The notes under the pieces: model-generated | The model's database searches: none | The model's input: the letters and a program-made list of their open reading frames with translations, nothing else | What the model was told of the DNA's origin: nothing | Source: Vannielia litorea | GTDB lineage: Bacteria > Pseudomonadota > Alphaproteobacteria > Rhodobacterales > Rhodobacteraceae | NCBI RefSeq assembly: GCF_018424695.1 | Contig: NZ_QTNQ01000011.1 | Coordinates: 29,352-93,351 of the forward strand | Reading direction: 5' to 3' | DNA length: 64,000 nucleotides | Shown: positions 27,925-36,251 of the stretch, one piece after another | Layout of the letters: each line of letters begins with the position of its first letter | Numbering within the stretch: position 1 is the stretch's first letter | Program-made: the position numbers and the translations under genes

Positions 27925-29364
27925 ATGACGGACAGCCCCGCCACACCGCCATCCCCACCGAAAGAGCCACAGCCCGTTCCGCCCGCCGCGCGGATTATCG
28001 GCGGGCTGCTCGTGGCGACCATCGCTGCGAACCTCGTGCTTGGCATCGGGCTGGAAACCGGCACCCACGCGCTGGCAGGCGGGCTGGCGGTGCTGGTGCT
28101 CGCGCTGCTGGCCCCGCAGGTGCGCGGATCGCGCCACGTGTTCCTGGCCCTGTCGATGGGGCTCGTGGTGTGGTGCCTGCTGACCCAGCCCGACCCCGGC
28201 GCTGTGCTCTGGCCCGCTCTGGACAGATCGAGCTTCATCATCGCCTTCTTTTGCGCGCTGGCGAGCTTGCAGCACGTGGCCGGCCGATCACCGGCAATTG
28301 CCCGCGCCGCCGCCTTCCTTGCCAACCAACCGCCCGGGCGGCGCTATCTGGCGCTGGCCTCGGGCACGCAGGTGTTTGCGCTGATGCTGAACTACGGCGC
28401 GCTGTCTTTGCTCGGCACCATGGCGCGGCGCTCGGCGGAGCGGGAGGCCGACCCGGCGGTGCGCGCGCTCAGGGCGCGGCGGATGTTGCAGGGGGCGCAA
28501 TGCGGCTTTTCGGCCTCGCTCTGCTGGTCGCCGCTCGCCTTCGCCACGGTCATCACCACAGCGCTCCTTCCGGGGGTGACCCTGGGCACCGTGGTGCTGC
28601 ATGGCCTCGGCGCCTCGGTGATCATCGTCGTGATCGGATGGCTGGTGGACCGGCGGCTGAAGGGCAGCCTGCCGGCGGGCTCGGTGCCGCCCCGGCGCGA
28701 CGAGGCCGCCGCCCATGATGTCAGCTCGCTCTGGCCGCTGGCCTGGCTGCTGGCGGCGGTGGCCCTGCCTGCGCTGGCCGTCGATGCGCTCTGGGGTATC
28801 CCGCCATCCCGCACGGTGCTGGGGCTTGTGCCGCTGATTGCAATCGGCTGGGTGCTGATCGAAACCCGGCGCGGAGCCAAGCTGGCCGAACTGGGTGCCC
28901 GGAGCGGGCATTATGCCTTCCGCGACCTGCCGTCTTTTAAAAGCGAGCTGGTGCTTCTGGCCACGGCGGGATTCATCGGGACGGCGGCGGGGGCGCTGCT
29001 GGCACAGGCACTGGAGGGCTCGGGGTTTGACCTGGGCGGGGTGCCGCCGCGGCTGCTGCTGGTGCTGCCGATCCTGCTGATCCCGGCGGCGGGGCAGCTG
29101 GGGCTGAACCCGATCCTCTTTGTCTCGCTTTTCGCGCAGATCCTTCCGAGCCCGGAGGAGATGGGCGTATCTACCATTTCGCTGGTCATGGCGCTGATCA
29201 GCGGCTGGACGCTGACCGCCCCCACATCACCCTTCACCGCATCTGTCATGATCATCTCTCGGCTCGGGGGTGTGAGCCCGCAGGTGGTGGCGTTCCGCTG
29301 GAACGGGATTTTCGTGGCGATGACGGCCTTGGGGCTGGCGGTTTGGGTGCAGGTCCTGGCCTGA
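27925..29364 (+). CDS. Polytopic membrane protein, possible transporter
   Basis: A 479-residue integral membrane protein with about eleven or twelve hydrophobic segments after a proline-rich cytoplasmic N-terminus of about 20 residues. Internal features are SSFIIAFFCALASLQHVAGR, GFSASLCWSPLAFATVI in the first half and GQLGLNPILFVSLFAQILP with TLTAPTSPFTASV in the second half; this two-half layout with re-entrant-like proline-rich loops recalls ion-transporter (IT) superfamily carriers, but I do not recognise a specific family. It diverges from hisC across the phased repeats, so a link to histidine or aromatic amino-acid export or import is possible but unproven. Confidence 0.75.
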   Translation: MTDSPATPPSPPKEPQPVPPAARIIGGLLVATIAANLVLGIGLETGTHALAGGLAVLVLALLAPQVRGSRHVFLALSMGLVVWCLLTQPDPGAVLWPALDRSSFIIAFFCALASLQHVAGRSPAIARAAAFLANQPPGRRYLALASGTQVFALMLNYGALSLLGTMARRSAEREADPAVRALRARRMLQGAQCGFSASLCWSPLAFATVITTALLPGVTLGTVVLHGLGASVIIVVIGWLVDRRLKGSLPAGSVPPRRDEAAAHDVSSLWPLAWLLAAVALPALAVDALWGIPPSRTVLGLVPLIAIGWVLIETRRGAKLAELGARSGHYAFRDLPSFKSELVLLATAGFIGTAAGALLAQALEGSGFDLGGVPPRLLLVLPILLIPAAGQLGLNPILFVSLFAQILPSPEEMGVSTISLVMALISGWTLTAPTSPFTASVMIISRLGGVSPQVVAFRWNGIFVAMTALGLAVWVQVLA

Positions 29365-29382
29365 GGGGCACGTGGGCGGGCG

Positions 29383-29448
29383 GTGATCCTCGGGCTTGCC
29401 CTTGGGATCTCCCGGCTGGTGTGAGATCCTCGGGTCAGGCCCGAGGAG
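29383..29448. repeat. Dispersed palindromic intergenic repeat, family B, copy 1
   Basis: About 66 bases containing two inverted copies of the core GATCCTCGGGYY(T/C)RR: one reading ATCCTCGGGCTTG, the other GATCCTCGGGTCAGGC. A better-preserved copy is at 38465-38533. It lies between the 3' ends of the convergent membrane-protein and UPF0114 genes and can fold into paired hairpins, so it may act as a terminator. Confidence 0.7.
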
Positions 29449-29471
29449 GGCAGCTTTCGAACGTTAGCGGG

Positions 29472-30059
29472 CTAGCCCTTCCTGGAGCGGGCGGTGAGCC
29501 AGTCCATCAGGGCCATGAGCACGCCGGAGGTGACGAAGGTTAGGTGGATGACCACCAGCCAGAACAGCTCGTGCTGGCCGTAGATCGCATCGGCCTCGTC
29601 GCGGCCGATTTCCATGAAGCGCTTGAGCAGGTGGATCGCCGAGATGGCGACGATGGAGCCGATGAGCTTCATCTTGAGGCCCGAGAAATCGACCGTGCCC
29701 ATCCATGCAGGGCGATCCTCGGGGTCGCCGATGTCGAGCTTGGAGACGAAATTTTCGTAGCCCGAGAAGAGCACGATGAGCAGGAGGTTTCCGGCGAGGC
29801 TGAGGTCGATCAGGGTGAGGACCACGAGGATCGACTTGTCGGCGGACATGGTGAGCACTTGTGGCGCGTAGTAGACCAACTCGCGCAGGAAGATGAAGGT
29901 GAGCATCGCAAGGCAGAGCGAGAGGCCGAGATACATCGGCGCCATCAGCCAGCGGGCGTTGAAGAGGCCCCGCTCGATGGTGCGCTCTAGCGGGTGGGTC
30001 ACTTCGGCCTTGGGCTCGGGCATCGGGGGCTCATTACTGGAAACGGCTTGAGGTTTCAT
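29472..30059 (-). CDS. UPF0114 (YqhA) family inner-membrane protein
   Basis: A 195-residue membrane protein that closely resembles E. coli YqhA: LFNARWLMAPMYLGLSL, VVLTLIDLSLAGNLLLIVLFSGYENFVSKLD, KLIGSIVAISAIHLLKRFM and VIHLTFVTSGVLMALMDW align in order. It has four hydrophobic segments. The family function is unknown. I start at the ATG at 30059; an ATG twelve codons later would give a length nearer the usual 165-185 residues, and neither has a strong ribosome-binding site. It follows homospermidine synthase in the same direction, separated by a large palindromic element. Confidence 0.85.
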   Translation of the reverse strand: MKPQAVSSNEPPMPEPKAEVTHPLERTIERGLFNARWLMAPMYLGLSLCLAMLTFIFLRELVYYAPQVLTMSADKSILVVLTLIDLSLAGNLLLIVLFSGYENFVSKLDIGDPEDRPAWMGTVDFSGLKMKLIGSIVAISAIHLLKRFMEIGRDEADAIYGQHELFWLVVIHLTFVTSGVLMALMDWLTARSRKG

Positions 30060-30130
30060 AGCCGGATGGCCCCGCACGGTGAAGGCGGGGGGTGTCGCAG
30101 GGGTGGCGGTGTTGCCGCGAGGCCCCGGGG

Positions 30131-30200
30131 GGCAGCTCTTCGGGGCGCTTCGGCCCCTCATCGCAGCTGCGAAGAGGACCGCAAGGGCCGATGAGCTGCC
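30131..30200. repeat. Complex palindromic element, family C, copy 1
   Basis: A 70-base element framed by GGCAGCTC (30131-30138) and GAGCTGCC (30193-30200). Inside, CTCATCG (30157-30163) pairs with CGATGAG (30189-30195), TCGCAGCTGCGA (30161-30172) is a perfect 12-bp palindrome, and GGGGC/GCCCC form another arm. A partial relative is at 36184-36240. It lies just after the homospermidine synthase stop codon and may end or stabilise that transcript. Confidence 0.65.
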
Positions 30201-30206
30201 CGGTGG

Positions 30207-31622
30207 TCACGTGGCCAGCACGTTGCGGAAGGCCCAGGGCACGCTTTCGTCGATGTCTTCGGGGAAGTGCTCCCAGCGATCCTGAAGCGGGGTCCAGTCG
30301 GTGTAATGCGCCTCGACCGGGCCGAGGTAGGGGCGTTGCACCTCAAGGCACCTCGCATGATCCATCTCGTCGGCCTCGACGATGCCGGCTTCCGGGTTTT
30401 CCAGCGCCCAGACCATGCCGGCGAGCACGGCGGAAGTCACCTGCAGGCCGGTGGCGTTCTGGTAAGGGGCGAGGTCACGGGTTTCCTCGTTGGAGAGGCG
30501 GGAGCCGAACCAGAGCGCGTTTTTCTCGTGGCCGTAGAGCAGCACGCCCAGCTCGTCGATGCCTTCCACGATCTCGTCCTCGGTAAGAATGTGGTGCTTT
30601 TCCTGCTGGCGGCCGGAGCCGAACATCTCGTGCAGGCTCAGCACCGCGTCGTCGCAGGGGTGGTAGGCGTAATGGCATGTGGGGCGATATTCGGGGTGAT
30701 CGCCCTCGCCCACGGTGAAGTAGTCGGAGATCGAGATCGCCTCGTTATGGGTGACGAGGAAGCCGAACTGCGGGCCGGGCGTGGGGCACCATGTGTGGAC
30801 GCGGGTGATGGCACCGGGGCGCTCCAGCCAGATTGCGGCCTTGCAGCCCGTCTCCTGCCGGTGACCGTTTTCCGGGAACCACGGCTCATGCGTGCCCCAG
30901 CCCAGCTCGGCCGGCTGGAAGCCCTCGGCGATGAAGCCCTCGACCGACCACGTGTTGACGAAGACGTTGCGGGGGCGCGGCACGCGGCGGGCCTGTGTAT
31001 CGCGCTCGGCGATATGGACGCCCTGCACACCGAGGCTTTGCATGAGCTTGGCCCAGCCGTCGCGGGTGGTGGGCGCGGTGGCATCGGCCCCGGTGTCCTT
31101 GGCCAGCGTCAGCAGGGCTTCCTTTACGAACCACGAGACCATGCCGGGGTTGGCGCCGCAACAGTTGACGGCGGTTGGCCCGCCCGGGTTGGCCGCCGCC
31201 TCGTCGCGCACCGCCTGTCGCAGCGCGTAGTTGGTGCGGGCGGCATTGTCACGATCTTCGAAGTACCAGCCGGCCCAAGGCTCGGCCACAGTGTCGATAT
31301 AGAGCACGCCGAGCTCGCGGCAGTGCTTCATGATATCGAGCGAGGAGGTATCGACGCTGAGGTTGACGCAGAAGCCCTTGCCCTCGGGGAAGAGGCAGGA
31401 GAGCACCTCCTTGTAGTTCTCTGGCGTCAGCGCGGTGTCGATGAAGTTGAGCTTGTGCTGGCGCAGGAAGTTGTGCTGCCGCGCATCGGGCTCGATCACG
31501 AGGAACTGGTCGGCGTCGTATTCGAAGTGGCGCTCGATCAGCGGCCATGTGCCCTTGCCGATGGAGCCGAAGCCGATCATCACGATAGGGCCGTCGATGC
31601 GGTGGTATACGGGGTGGGACAT
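30207..31622 (-). CDS. hss: Homospermidine synthase
   Basis: A 471-residue NAD-dependent enzyme that makes the polyamine sym-homospermidine from putrescine and/or spermidine, as in Blastochloris viridis. The nucleotide-binding motif GFGSIGKG is at 17-24; VNCCGANPGMVSWFVKEAL, RNVFVNTWSVEGF and THEPWFPENG are family stretches, and length matches the bacterial enzyme. The ATG at 31622 starts right before the conserved MSHPVYHRIDGP; the frame continues upstream without conservation. It faces the DUF4394 gene across about 220 bases. Its end is followed by the family C palindromic element. Confidence 0.93.
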   Translation of the reverse strand: MSHPVYHRIDGPIVMIGFGSIGKGTWPLIERHFEYDADQFLVIEPDARQHNFLRQHKLNFIDTALTPENYKEVLSCLFPEGKGFCVNLSVDTSSLDIMKHCRELGVLYIDTVAEPWAGWYFEDRDNAARTNYALRQAVRDEAAANPGGPTAVNCCGANPGMVSWFVKEALLTLAKDTGADATAPTTRDGWAKLMQSLGVQGVHIAERDTQARRVPRPRNVFVNTWSVEGFIAEGFQPAELGWGTHEPWFPENGHRQETGCKAAIWLERPGAITRVHTWCPTPGPQFGFLVTHNEAISISDYFTVGEGDHPEYRPTCHYAYHPCDDAVLSLHEMFGSGRQQEKHHILTEDEIVEGIDELGVLLYGHEKNALWFGSRLSNEETRDLAPYQNATGLQVTSAVLAGMVWALENPEAGIVEADEMDHARCLEVQRPYLGPVEAHYTDWTPLQDRWEHFPEDIDESVPWAFRNVLAT

Positions 31623-31840
31623 GGGCAGGCTCCTTTTTTCGGCTGCCCCCTGCATCGCAAATGCGGGCGACGAGGCCAAGGCGGTTGGCGCGGTTTTCGC
31701 CGATGCGGCGGGTTGGACACGGGCAGATCACAGGGTCGTCATGTCGAAACCTCGCTGAAACTCGGGGCGCGCTGCGCTCGTGTCTTCTGATGCAAACGCG
31801 GGGCGATGGCGCCCTGCCCCTTTTCGTTACTGAGGACTTC

Positions 31841-32695
31841 ATGACCAAAACCCTTCTCACCTCCGCCGCAGCCCTCCTTGCCCTTGGTGCTGCCCCTGCC
31901 CTTGCCGACGCCCACGCCGGCAAGATGGGCTATGCCCTTGCCGACGATGGTGCCACGCTGGTTGTGATGGCTGACATCGCGTCTCCCGGCGATGTACAGA
32001 CCTATGAGCTGTCGCAGCCGCTGCGGGCCATCGCCTACCGGCCCGTCACCGGCGACCTGCAGGGCTTTGCCGATGGCATGATCGTCACCGTCAACCCGGC
32101 GACCGGCGAGATTACCGACACCGGCGCCGCCTTCGACGAGAACGCAATGATCGGCGAGGGCTATGTGGCCTTCGACTTCAACAACAAGATCGACGCGGTG
32201 CGGGCCGTTGGCTCGGACGGGGCGAACCTTGTCTACTTCCCCGAGGGTTTTGGCGACAATGACCCGAAGGCGAACACGGTGAAGCGCTTCACCGATGCCG
32301 CCTATGCCGAGGGCGACACCCACGCGGGCGTCACGCCGATGATCTTTGCCAATGCCTATACCAACGCGATTGCGGGCGAGACGGCGGGATCGACCGCCCA
32401 GTTCGCGCTGGATGCCGAGACCGACTCGCTGGTGACGCTGGCCAACAACGACGGCACGTTGGGCACCGTGGGCCAGGTGATGGTGGACGGCGAGGCCGTG
32501 GACCTGAGCGCCTGGGGCGGGTTTGACATCATCTCCCCCGAGGAAGGCACCGACATGGCCTATGCCGTGCTTCAGATGGAAGGTGCCGAGAGCGCCGGGC
32601 TTTACGCCATTGACCTGGCGACCGCCGAAGCGACCATGCTGGCCGAACTCGGCATGGGCGGCTTCTCTGGCTTTGCCGTCAGCCCCGGTATGTAA
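31841..32695 (+). CDS. Secreted DUF4394 domain protein
   Basis: A 284-residue exported protein with a signal peptide ending ALAD near residue 23. The mature part reads like DUF4394: QTYELSQPLRAIAYRPVTGDL, TVNPATGEITDTG, FDFNNKIDAVRAVGSDG, TPMIFANAYTNAI, AQFALDAETDSLVTLANNDGTLGTVG and AGLYAIDLATAEATML. Repeated short beta-strand units suggest a propeller-like fold. Function is unknown. The ATG at 31841 is preceded by TGAGGA. A rho-independent terminator follows 25 bases after the stop, so it looks monocistronic. Confidence 0.85.
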   Translation: MTKTLLTSAAALLALGAAPALADAHAGKMGYALADDGATLVVMADIASPGDVQTYELSQPLRAIAYRPVTGDLQGFADGMIVTVNPATGEITDTGAAFDENAMIGEGYVAFDFNNKIDAVRAVGSDGANLVYFPEGFGDNDPKANTVKRFTDAAYAEGDTHAGVTPMIFANAYTNAIAGETAGSTAQFALDAETDSLVTLANNDGTLGTVGQVMVDGEAVDLSAWGGFDIISPEEGTDMAYAVLQMEGAESAGLYAIDLATAEATMLAELGMGGFSGFAVSPGM

Positions 32696-32720
32696 CGCTC
32701 CCTGAGGACAAAGCAGGAAG

Positions 32721-32747
32721 GGCCGTCCGCTTGGGCGGCCGTTTTCT
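32721..32747 (+). terminator. Rho-independent terminator after the DUF4394 gene
   Basis: GGCCGTCC pairs with GGGCGGCC (one G-U pair) around a four-base GCTT loop and is followed by GTTTTCTTT on the plus strand. Confidence 0.8.
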
Positions 32748-32808
32748 TTGGGGGAGTGTGATCCCGAAGGGAGCGAGACCGGGCGATGAGCCACTGTCCG
32801 CCTGGCCC

Positions 32809-33528
32809 CTATTTTTGAAGTTCACTGTAGGGGCACACGTCATCTTCGAAGGGGACGTGCCGCCGCCGAAAGCTGGTATCTGGCACCGCTTCGGGCGTGC
32901 TGATCCTGTCCATCCGGAAATGACGAAAATCGTCCCGCGCCGGATCCCAGCCGACAAGATACCAGAGCGGGGACAGGATCAGCATCGCCTGCGGCTCGAC
33001 CTGGCGCTTGGTTTTGCGGCCTTTCGCGTCGCGGTAGTCGAACCGGATGAGCTGACGTCCGAGGAAGGCCGCCTCGAAGGTCGGGAGCAGGGCCGGGTCC
33101 ATCTTGCCCATGTCCGACAGGTCTTGCAGGGGAGAGAGCTGGCCAATGTGCAGGCAGTCCAGAAAACTGCGCAGGTCTTTCACCTTGTCTGACGGGAGGG
33201 CCTTTTCGATCTTGGCCAGCCCGGCATCGGCGAGATCGGAGAACGGCAGGTTGCCTGCCGCGCGCATCGCGGCGACGCTGATGAGCAGGGCAAAAACCTC
33301 GGGCACCGAGAGTTTGGCGTGGGTCTGCATCGACTGCGGATCAAGTTGAAGACCGCCGCCGCGGCCGACATCGGAGTGGATCACGTAGCCTTCATCCCGG
33401 AGCGCGCTGATGTCGCGCAGAACCGTCCGGCGGGAGGCGCCGACTTCGCTGGCCAGCGCGTCGACAGTGGTGGTGCCGTTGCGCCGAAGGCTGCGCACGA
33501 TGGCGTCATGTCTCAGTCTTACGTTCAT
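32809..33528 (-). CDS. WYL-domain transcriptional regulator (HTH_11 type)
   Basis: A 239-residue regulator. The N-terminal winged helix-turn-helix reads RRNGTTTVDALASEVGASRRTVLRDI, typical of DeoR-like HTH_11 domains. The C-terminal WYL domain covers the last 100 residues with LIRFDYRDAKGRKTKRQVEP and LILSPLWYLVGWDPARDDFRHFRMDRI, where the WYLVGW element gives the family its name. WYL domains sense ligands, often nucleotides or nucleic-acid fragments. It diverges from the RidA-family gene with 87 bases between starts that contain a 15-bp palindrome, so it probably controls that gene and itself. Confidence 0.88.
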   Translation of the reverse strand: MNVRLRHDAIVRSLRRNGTTTVDALASEVGASRRTVLRDISALRDEGYVIHSDVGRGGGLQLDPQSMQTHAKLSVPEVFALLISVAAMRAAGNLPFSDLADAGLAKIEKALPSDKVKDLRSFLDCLHIGQLSPLQDLSDMGKMDPALLPTFEAAFLGRQLIRFDYRDAKGRKTKRQVEPQAMLILSPLWYLVGWDPARDDFRHFRMDRISTPEAVPDTSFRRRHVPFEDDVCPYSELQK

Positions 33529-33550
33529 GTCGGCAGCCTAGCACAAATGG

Positions 33551-33565
33551 TGCCAATTCTTGGCA
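33551..33565. promoter_or_regulatory. Palindrome TGCCAA-TTC-TTGGCA, candidate operator of the WYL regulator
   Basis: Perfect 6-bp arms around a 3-base centre lie midway between the divergent regulator and RidA genes, 23 bases before the regulator's start and 51 before the other. Position and symmetry fit an operator for a dimeric repressor. Confidence 0.6.
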
Positions 33566-33615
33566 CTGTTTTGAACTACACCGATTCCATCAACTTAAAA
33601 CAAGGAGATTGCGAT

Positions 33616-34011
33616 ATGGAACGGACAGCGGTGAACCCCTGGGACTGGTCGATCAAGCTGGGCTACAATCAGGCCGAGGTGATCGATGGCGCGACCCGGC
33701 AGGTGATCTGCGCGGGTCAGACGGCGGTGGACGAGAACGGCGCACCCCAGCATCCCGGTGACATGCGCGGCCAGATCGCCCTCGCGCTCGATAACCTCGA
33801 AGCGGTGTTGAAGGGCGCGGGGATGGACCTGAGCAACGTCATCAGGCTGGGGGTCTATGCGACGGATGTGGACGAGGCGCTGAAGAACTTCGACCTGATG
33901 GGGATGCGCTTTGGCGCGCATCAGGTGGCCCCGCCGATGACCCTTCTGGGCGTCACCCGCCTCGCCATCCCCGGGCTGATGTTTGAGATCGAGGCAACAG
34001 CGGCGTCCTGA
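33616..34011 (+). CDS. RidA/YjgF-family protein
   Basis: A 131-residue RidA-superfamily protein; the archetype hydrolyses reactive enamine/imine intermediates from PLP enzymes. Family features are VICAGQTAVDENGAPQHPGDMRGQ, ALDNLEAVLKGAGMDLSNVIRLGVYATD and a C-terminal GVTRLAIPGLMFEIEATA, where the arginine and the glutamate correspond to active-site positions of the family. CAAGGAGA precedes the ATG at 33616 and sets the start. Because a WYL regulator diverges from it, it is more likely a specialised, induced RidA than the housekeeping one. Confidence 0.9.
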   Translation: MERTAVNPWDWSIKLGYNQAEVIDGATRQVICAGQTAVDENGAPQHPGDMRGQIALALDNLEAVLKGAGMDLSNVIRLGVYATDVDEALKNFDLMGMRFGAHQVAPPMTLLGVTRLAIPGLMFEIEATAAS

Positions 34012-34081
34012 AGGACACCAGCACGGCTGATGAGCGGCGGGCGGATGGAGCCGCTGCCTGGCGCGAGCCCGCCCAAAACAG

Positions 34082-34109
34082 AAAAAAGGCCGCACCCTGT
34101 GGTGCGGCC
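34082..34109 (-). terminator. Rho-independent terminator of rpsD
   Basis: GGCCGCACC (34088-34096) pairs perfectly with GGTGCGGCC (34101-34109) around a four-base loop. On the minus strand the stem is followed by six T (34087-34082). It lies 31 bases after the rpsD stop. Confidence 0.88.
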
Positions 34110-34139
34110 CTTCCTGTCCCTCGAACGTGTCGTTTTGAC

Positions 34140-34760
34140 TTAGTTCTGAGCGTAGAATTCGATGACGAGGTTCGGCTCCATCTGGACCGCGTAGGGCACG
34201 TCCGACAGGCCGGGGGTGCGCACGAAGGTGGCGGTCATCTTGGAGTGGTCGGCCTCGATGTACTCGGGCACGTCGCGCTCGGGCAGCTGGGTGGCTTCGA
34301 GCACCACGGCGAGCTGCTTGGATTTGTCGCGGACCTCGATCACGTCACCCTCTTTCACACGGTAGGAGGGGATGTTGACGCGCTGGCCGTTCACCTTGAC
34401 GTGGCCGTGGTTCACGAACTGGCGGGCCGCGAAGACGGTGGGCACGAACTTGGCGCGATACACAACGGCGTCGAGGCGGCGCTCGAGCAGGCCGATGAGA
34501 AGCTCGCCGGTGTCACCGCGCAGGCGCTCGGCCTCGGCGAAGATGCGGCGGAACTGCTTTTCGGTGAGGTCGCCGTAGTGGCCCTTCAGCTTCTGCTTGG
34601 CGCGGAGCTGCAGGCCGAAGTCGGACATCTTGCCCTTGCGGCGCTGGCCGTGCTGGCCGGGGCCGTATTCGCGGCGGTTGACCGGGGACTTCGGGCGGCC
34701 CCAGATGTTTTCGCCCATGCGGCGGTCGAGTTTGTACTTGGCAGAGGTGCGTTTGGTCAC
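34140..34760 (-). CDS. rpsD: 30S ribosomal protein S4
   Basis: The 206-residue protein is S4, a primary 16S rRNA-binding protein and assembly initiator. It has [19 protein letters not shown] at the start, [11 protein letters not shown], and the S4 RNA-binding domain [32 protein letters not shown] (two parts). No zinc cysteines are present, as usual in alphaproteobacteria. It stands alone here rather than in a ribosomal operon, which is common in this class, and has its own strong terminator. Confidence 0.97.
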   Translation of the reverse strand: MTKRTSAKYKLDRRMGENIWGRPKSPVNRREYGPGQHGQRRKGKMSDFGLQLRAKQKLKGHYGDLTEKQFRRIFAEAERLRGDTGELLIGLLERRLDAVVYRAKFVPTVFAARQFVNHGHVKVNGQRVNIPSYRVKEGDVIEVRDKSKQLAVVLEATQLPERDVPEYIEADHSKMTATFVRTPGLSDVPYAVQMEPNLVIEFYAQN

Positions 34761-34870
34761 CGTCTGATCTCCTTCGTTAGAGCGTCCCCTGAGCTGAGAC
34801 TATGAAGGGCGTTGTCCTCTCTCTTTCGAGCGACAGGGCATCCCCTTGCGGGGGCCACCAACACCAATTG

Positions 34871-34895
34871 AAACACCGGGGCGCGAACCCCGGTG
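34871..34895 (-). terminator. Probable terminator after the Hint-domain gene
   Basis: CACCGGGG (34874-34881) pairs with CCCCGGTG (34888-34895) around six bases; on the minus strand TTTCAATT follows. The T-run is weak. It separates the Hint gene from the rpsD leader. Confidence 0.55.
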
Positions 34896-34939
34896 GATGG
34901 CGGGCTTATACAGGCCGCGATGGGCGAGTCAAGCGCCGC

Positions 34940-36067
34940 TCAGGCGGCCAGCCCCGCGTCGTGGCGCAGGATCGCCGCTTCGGCGCCCGAGAGCATCCGG
35001 CGGGCGGGGGCGCCGTAGTCATCCGGGCGCTTGGCGAGCCAGGGCAGGCCTTCGAGCAGGCGGGCGCGGTCGGCCGCGTCGAGCGTGCCGAAATCGGCCT
35101 CAGCGGGGTGGAAGCTTTCGGTTTCGACCCCGTTGGCGAAGAGCACCTGGTGGCGGTCCATCAGGATGTGGATGTAGGTGGCCTCGGGGAGGGCATGGTC
35201 GGTGGAAATGCCGCGCAGGCCCATCAGGTCACGCGCGCGCACCAGCACCTCGGGCGTGTTGTAGAGCGCCTGCGCCGCCGCGCCCCGGATCACCATGCGG
35301 TGGTTGGGTGACACCAGCAGGTCGCCATCGGGAATGCCGGGCCCCAGCACACCCGCGCGGATGCGCAGGGGGCGCAGGTGGGGCATGGCGAAGAGGCGCG
35401 CGCCCGTCATTCGGCGCGCGCCGGACCAGATGACCGGCTGGGCGCCGTCATCCTTGGTTTGCACCCTGTCGCCTTCGCGCAGATCCTCGACGAGCTTGCT
35501 GCCCTCGGGCGTGGCGATGCGGGTGCCGGCCGTGAAGCAGATCACCCCGCCCTGCGCCGTCTCGCCGGGAGCGGGGGGCGCCTCGGCCAGCCGGGCGGCG
35601 GCGCTGACCCAGAGATCGGTGCCCTCTGGCGGCACGCGGCCTGCGAACATCAGCAGGCCGGAGGCCCCGGGGAGGGTTTCGATGAAGCTGGCCATCCAGG
35701 CATCCTGCCCGTCGGTCACGGTGAAGCTGGCCTGGGCCAGGAGCGCATCCTCTGCGGTGGCTTCAGCGATGGCCTCGGCGCGGGCCAGCGCCCGGCGGGC
35801 ATCGGCGCCGCGCGACAGCGCGGTGAGTGCCTCACCCTTGCCCGAAATGATACGCCGCACCTTGCGTGCCGCACGTTTGTGGAGGTCTGCCATGCCCGCA
35901 GCATCGGAAAGCGAGATCACATCGCCCGGGCCATCGACCCGCGTGAGCGCCCCGCTCCAGCGCCATGTCGCCCCGACCTGCAGGCTTGTCACCGGCGCGC
36001 CGGGCTGCCCATCTGTTTCGGTGTGCGACCAAGGGATGACAAACGTGCCGAGAAAGCCCGTTTTCAT
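34940..36067 (-). CDS. Hint (Hedgehog/intein) domain protein
   Basis: A 375-residue protein with an uncharacterised N-terminal 170 residues and a Hint_2-type domain beginning at Cys177 in CFTAGTRIATPEG. The domain continues with VEDLREGDRVQT, HLRPLRIRAGVLG, LLVSPNHRMVI and YIHILMDRHQVLFANGVETESF. Hint domains autoprocess proteins at the initial cysteine; in roseobacters they often occur in secreted calcium-binding proteins, but here there are no RTX repeats and no signal peptide. Whether cleavage occurs is unknown. The gene is monocistronic. Confidence 0.85.
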   Translation of the reverse strand: MKTGFLGTFVIPWSHTETDGQPGAPVTSLQVGATWRWSGALTRVDGPGDVISLSDAAGMADLHKRAARKVRRIISGKGEALTALSRGADARRALARAEAIAEATAEDALLAQASFTVTDGQDAWMASFIETLPGASGLLMFAGRVPPEGTDLWVSAAARLAEAPPAPGETAQGGVICFTAGTRIATPEGSKLVEDLREGDRVQTKDDGAQPVIWSGARRMTGARLFAMPHLRPLRIRAGVLGPGIPDGDLLVSPNHRMVIRGAAAQALYNTPEVLVRARDLMGLRGISTDHALPEATYIHILMDRHQVLFANGVETESFHPAEADFGTLDAADRARLLEGLPWLAKRPDDYGAPARRMLSGAEAAILRHDAGLAA

Positions 36068-36183
36068 GCCTGTATGCCTGCCATTTGTCTTTATTGTTGA
36101 CGAATGGTTAACACAGGCTGGACTCGGCCACCAAGAAGATTGTGCAGCGAAGTCAGGGGCGTGGCTTGCGAGTCACGGGCAGC

Positions 36184-36240
36184 GGGGCGGCTCTTCGGGG
36201 CCTGCGGCCGCTCATCGCATCGGCGCCCCCGCCGAAGCCG
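36184..36240. repeat. Partial palindromic element, family C, copy 2
   Basis: GGCGGCTCTTCGGGGCCTGC and the following CGGCCGCTCATCGCAT resemble the first half of the 30131-30200 element, with arms GGGGC/GCCCC and a GCTCATCGC stretch. It lies just after the LpxR-like gene's stop codon, downstream in its direction, the same placement as copy 1 after hss. Confidence 0.5.
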
Positions 36241-36251
36241 ATACCTGGCTC

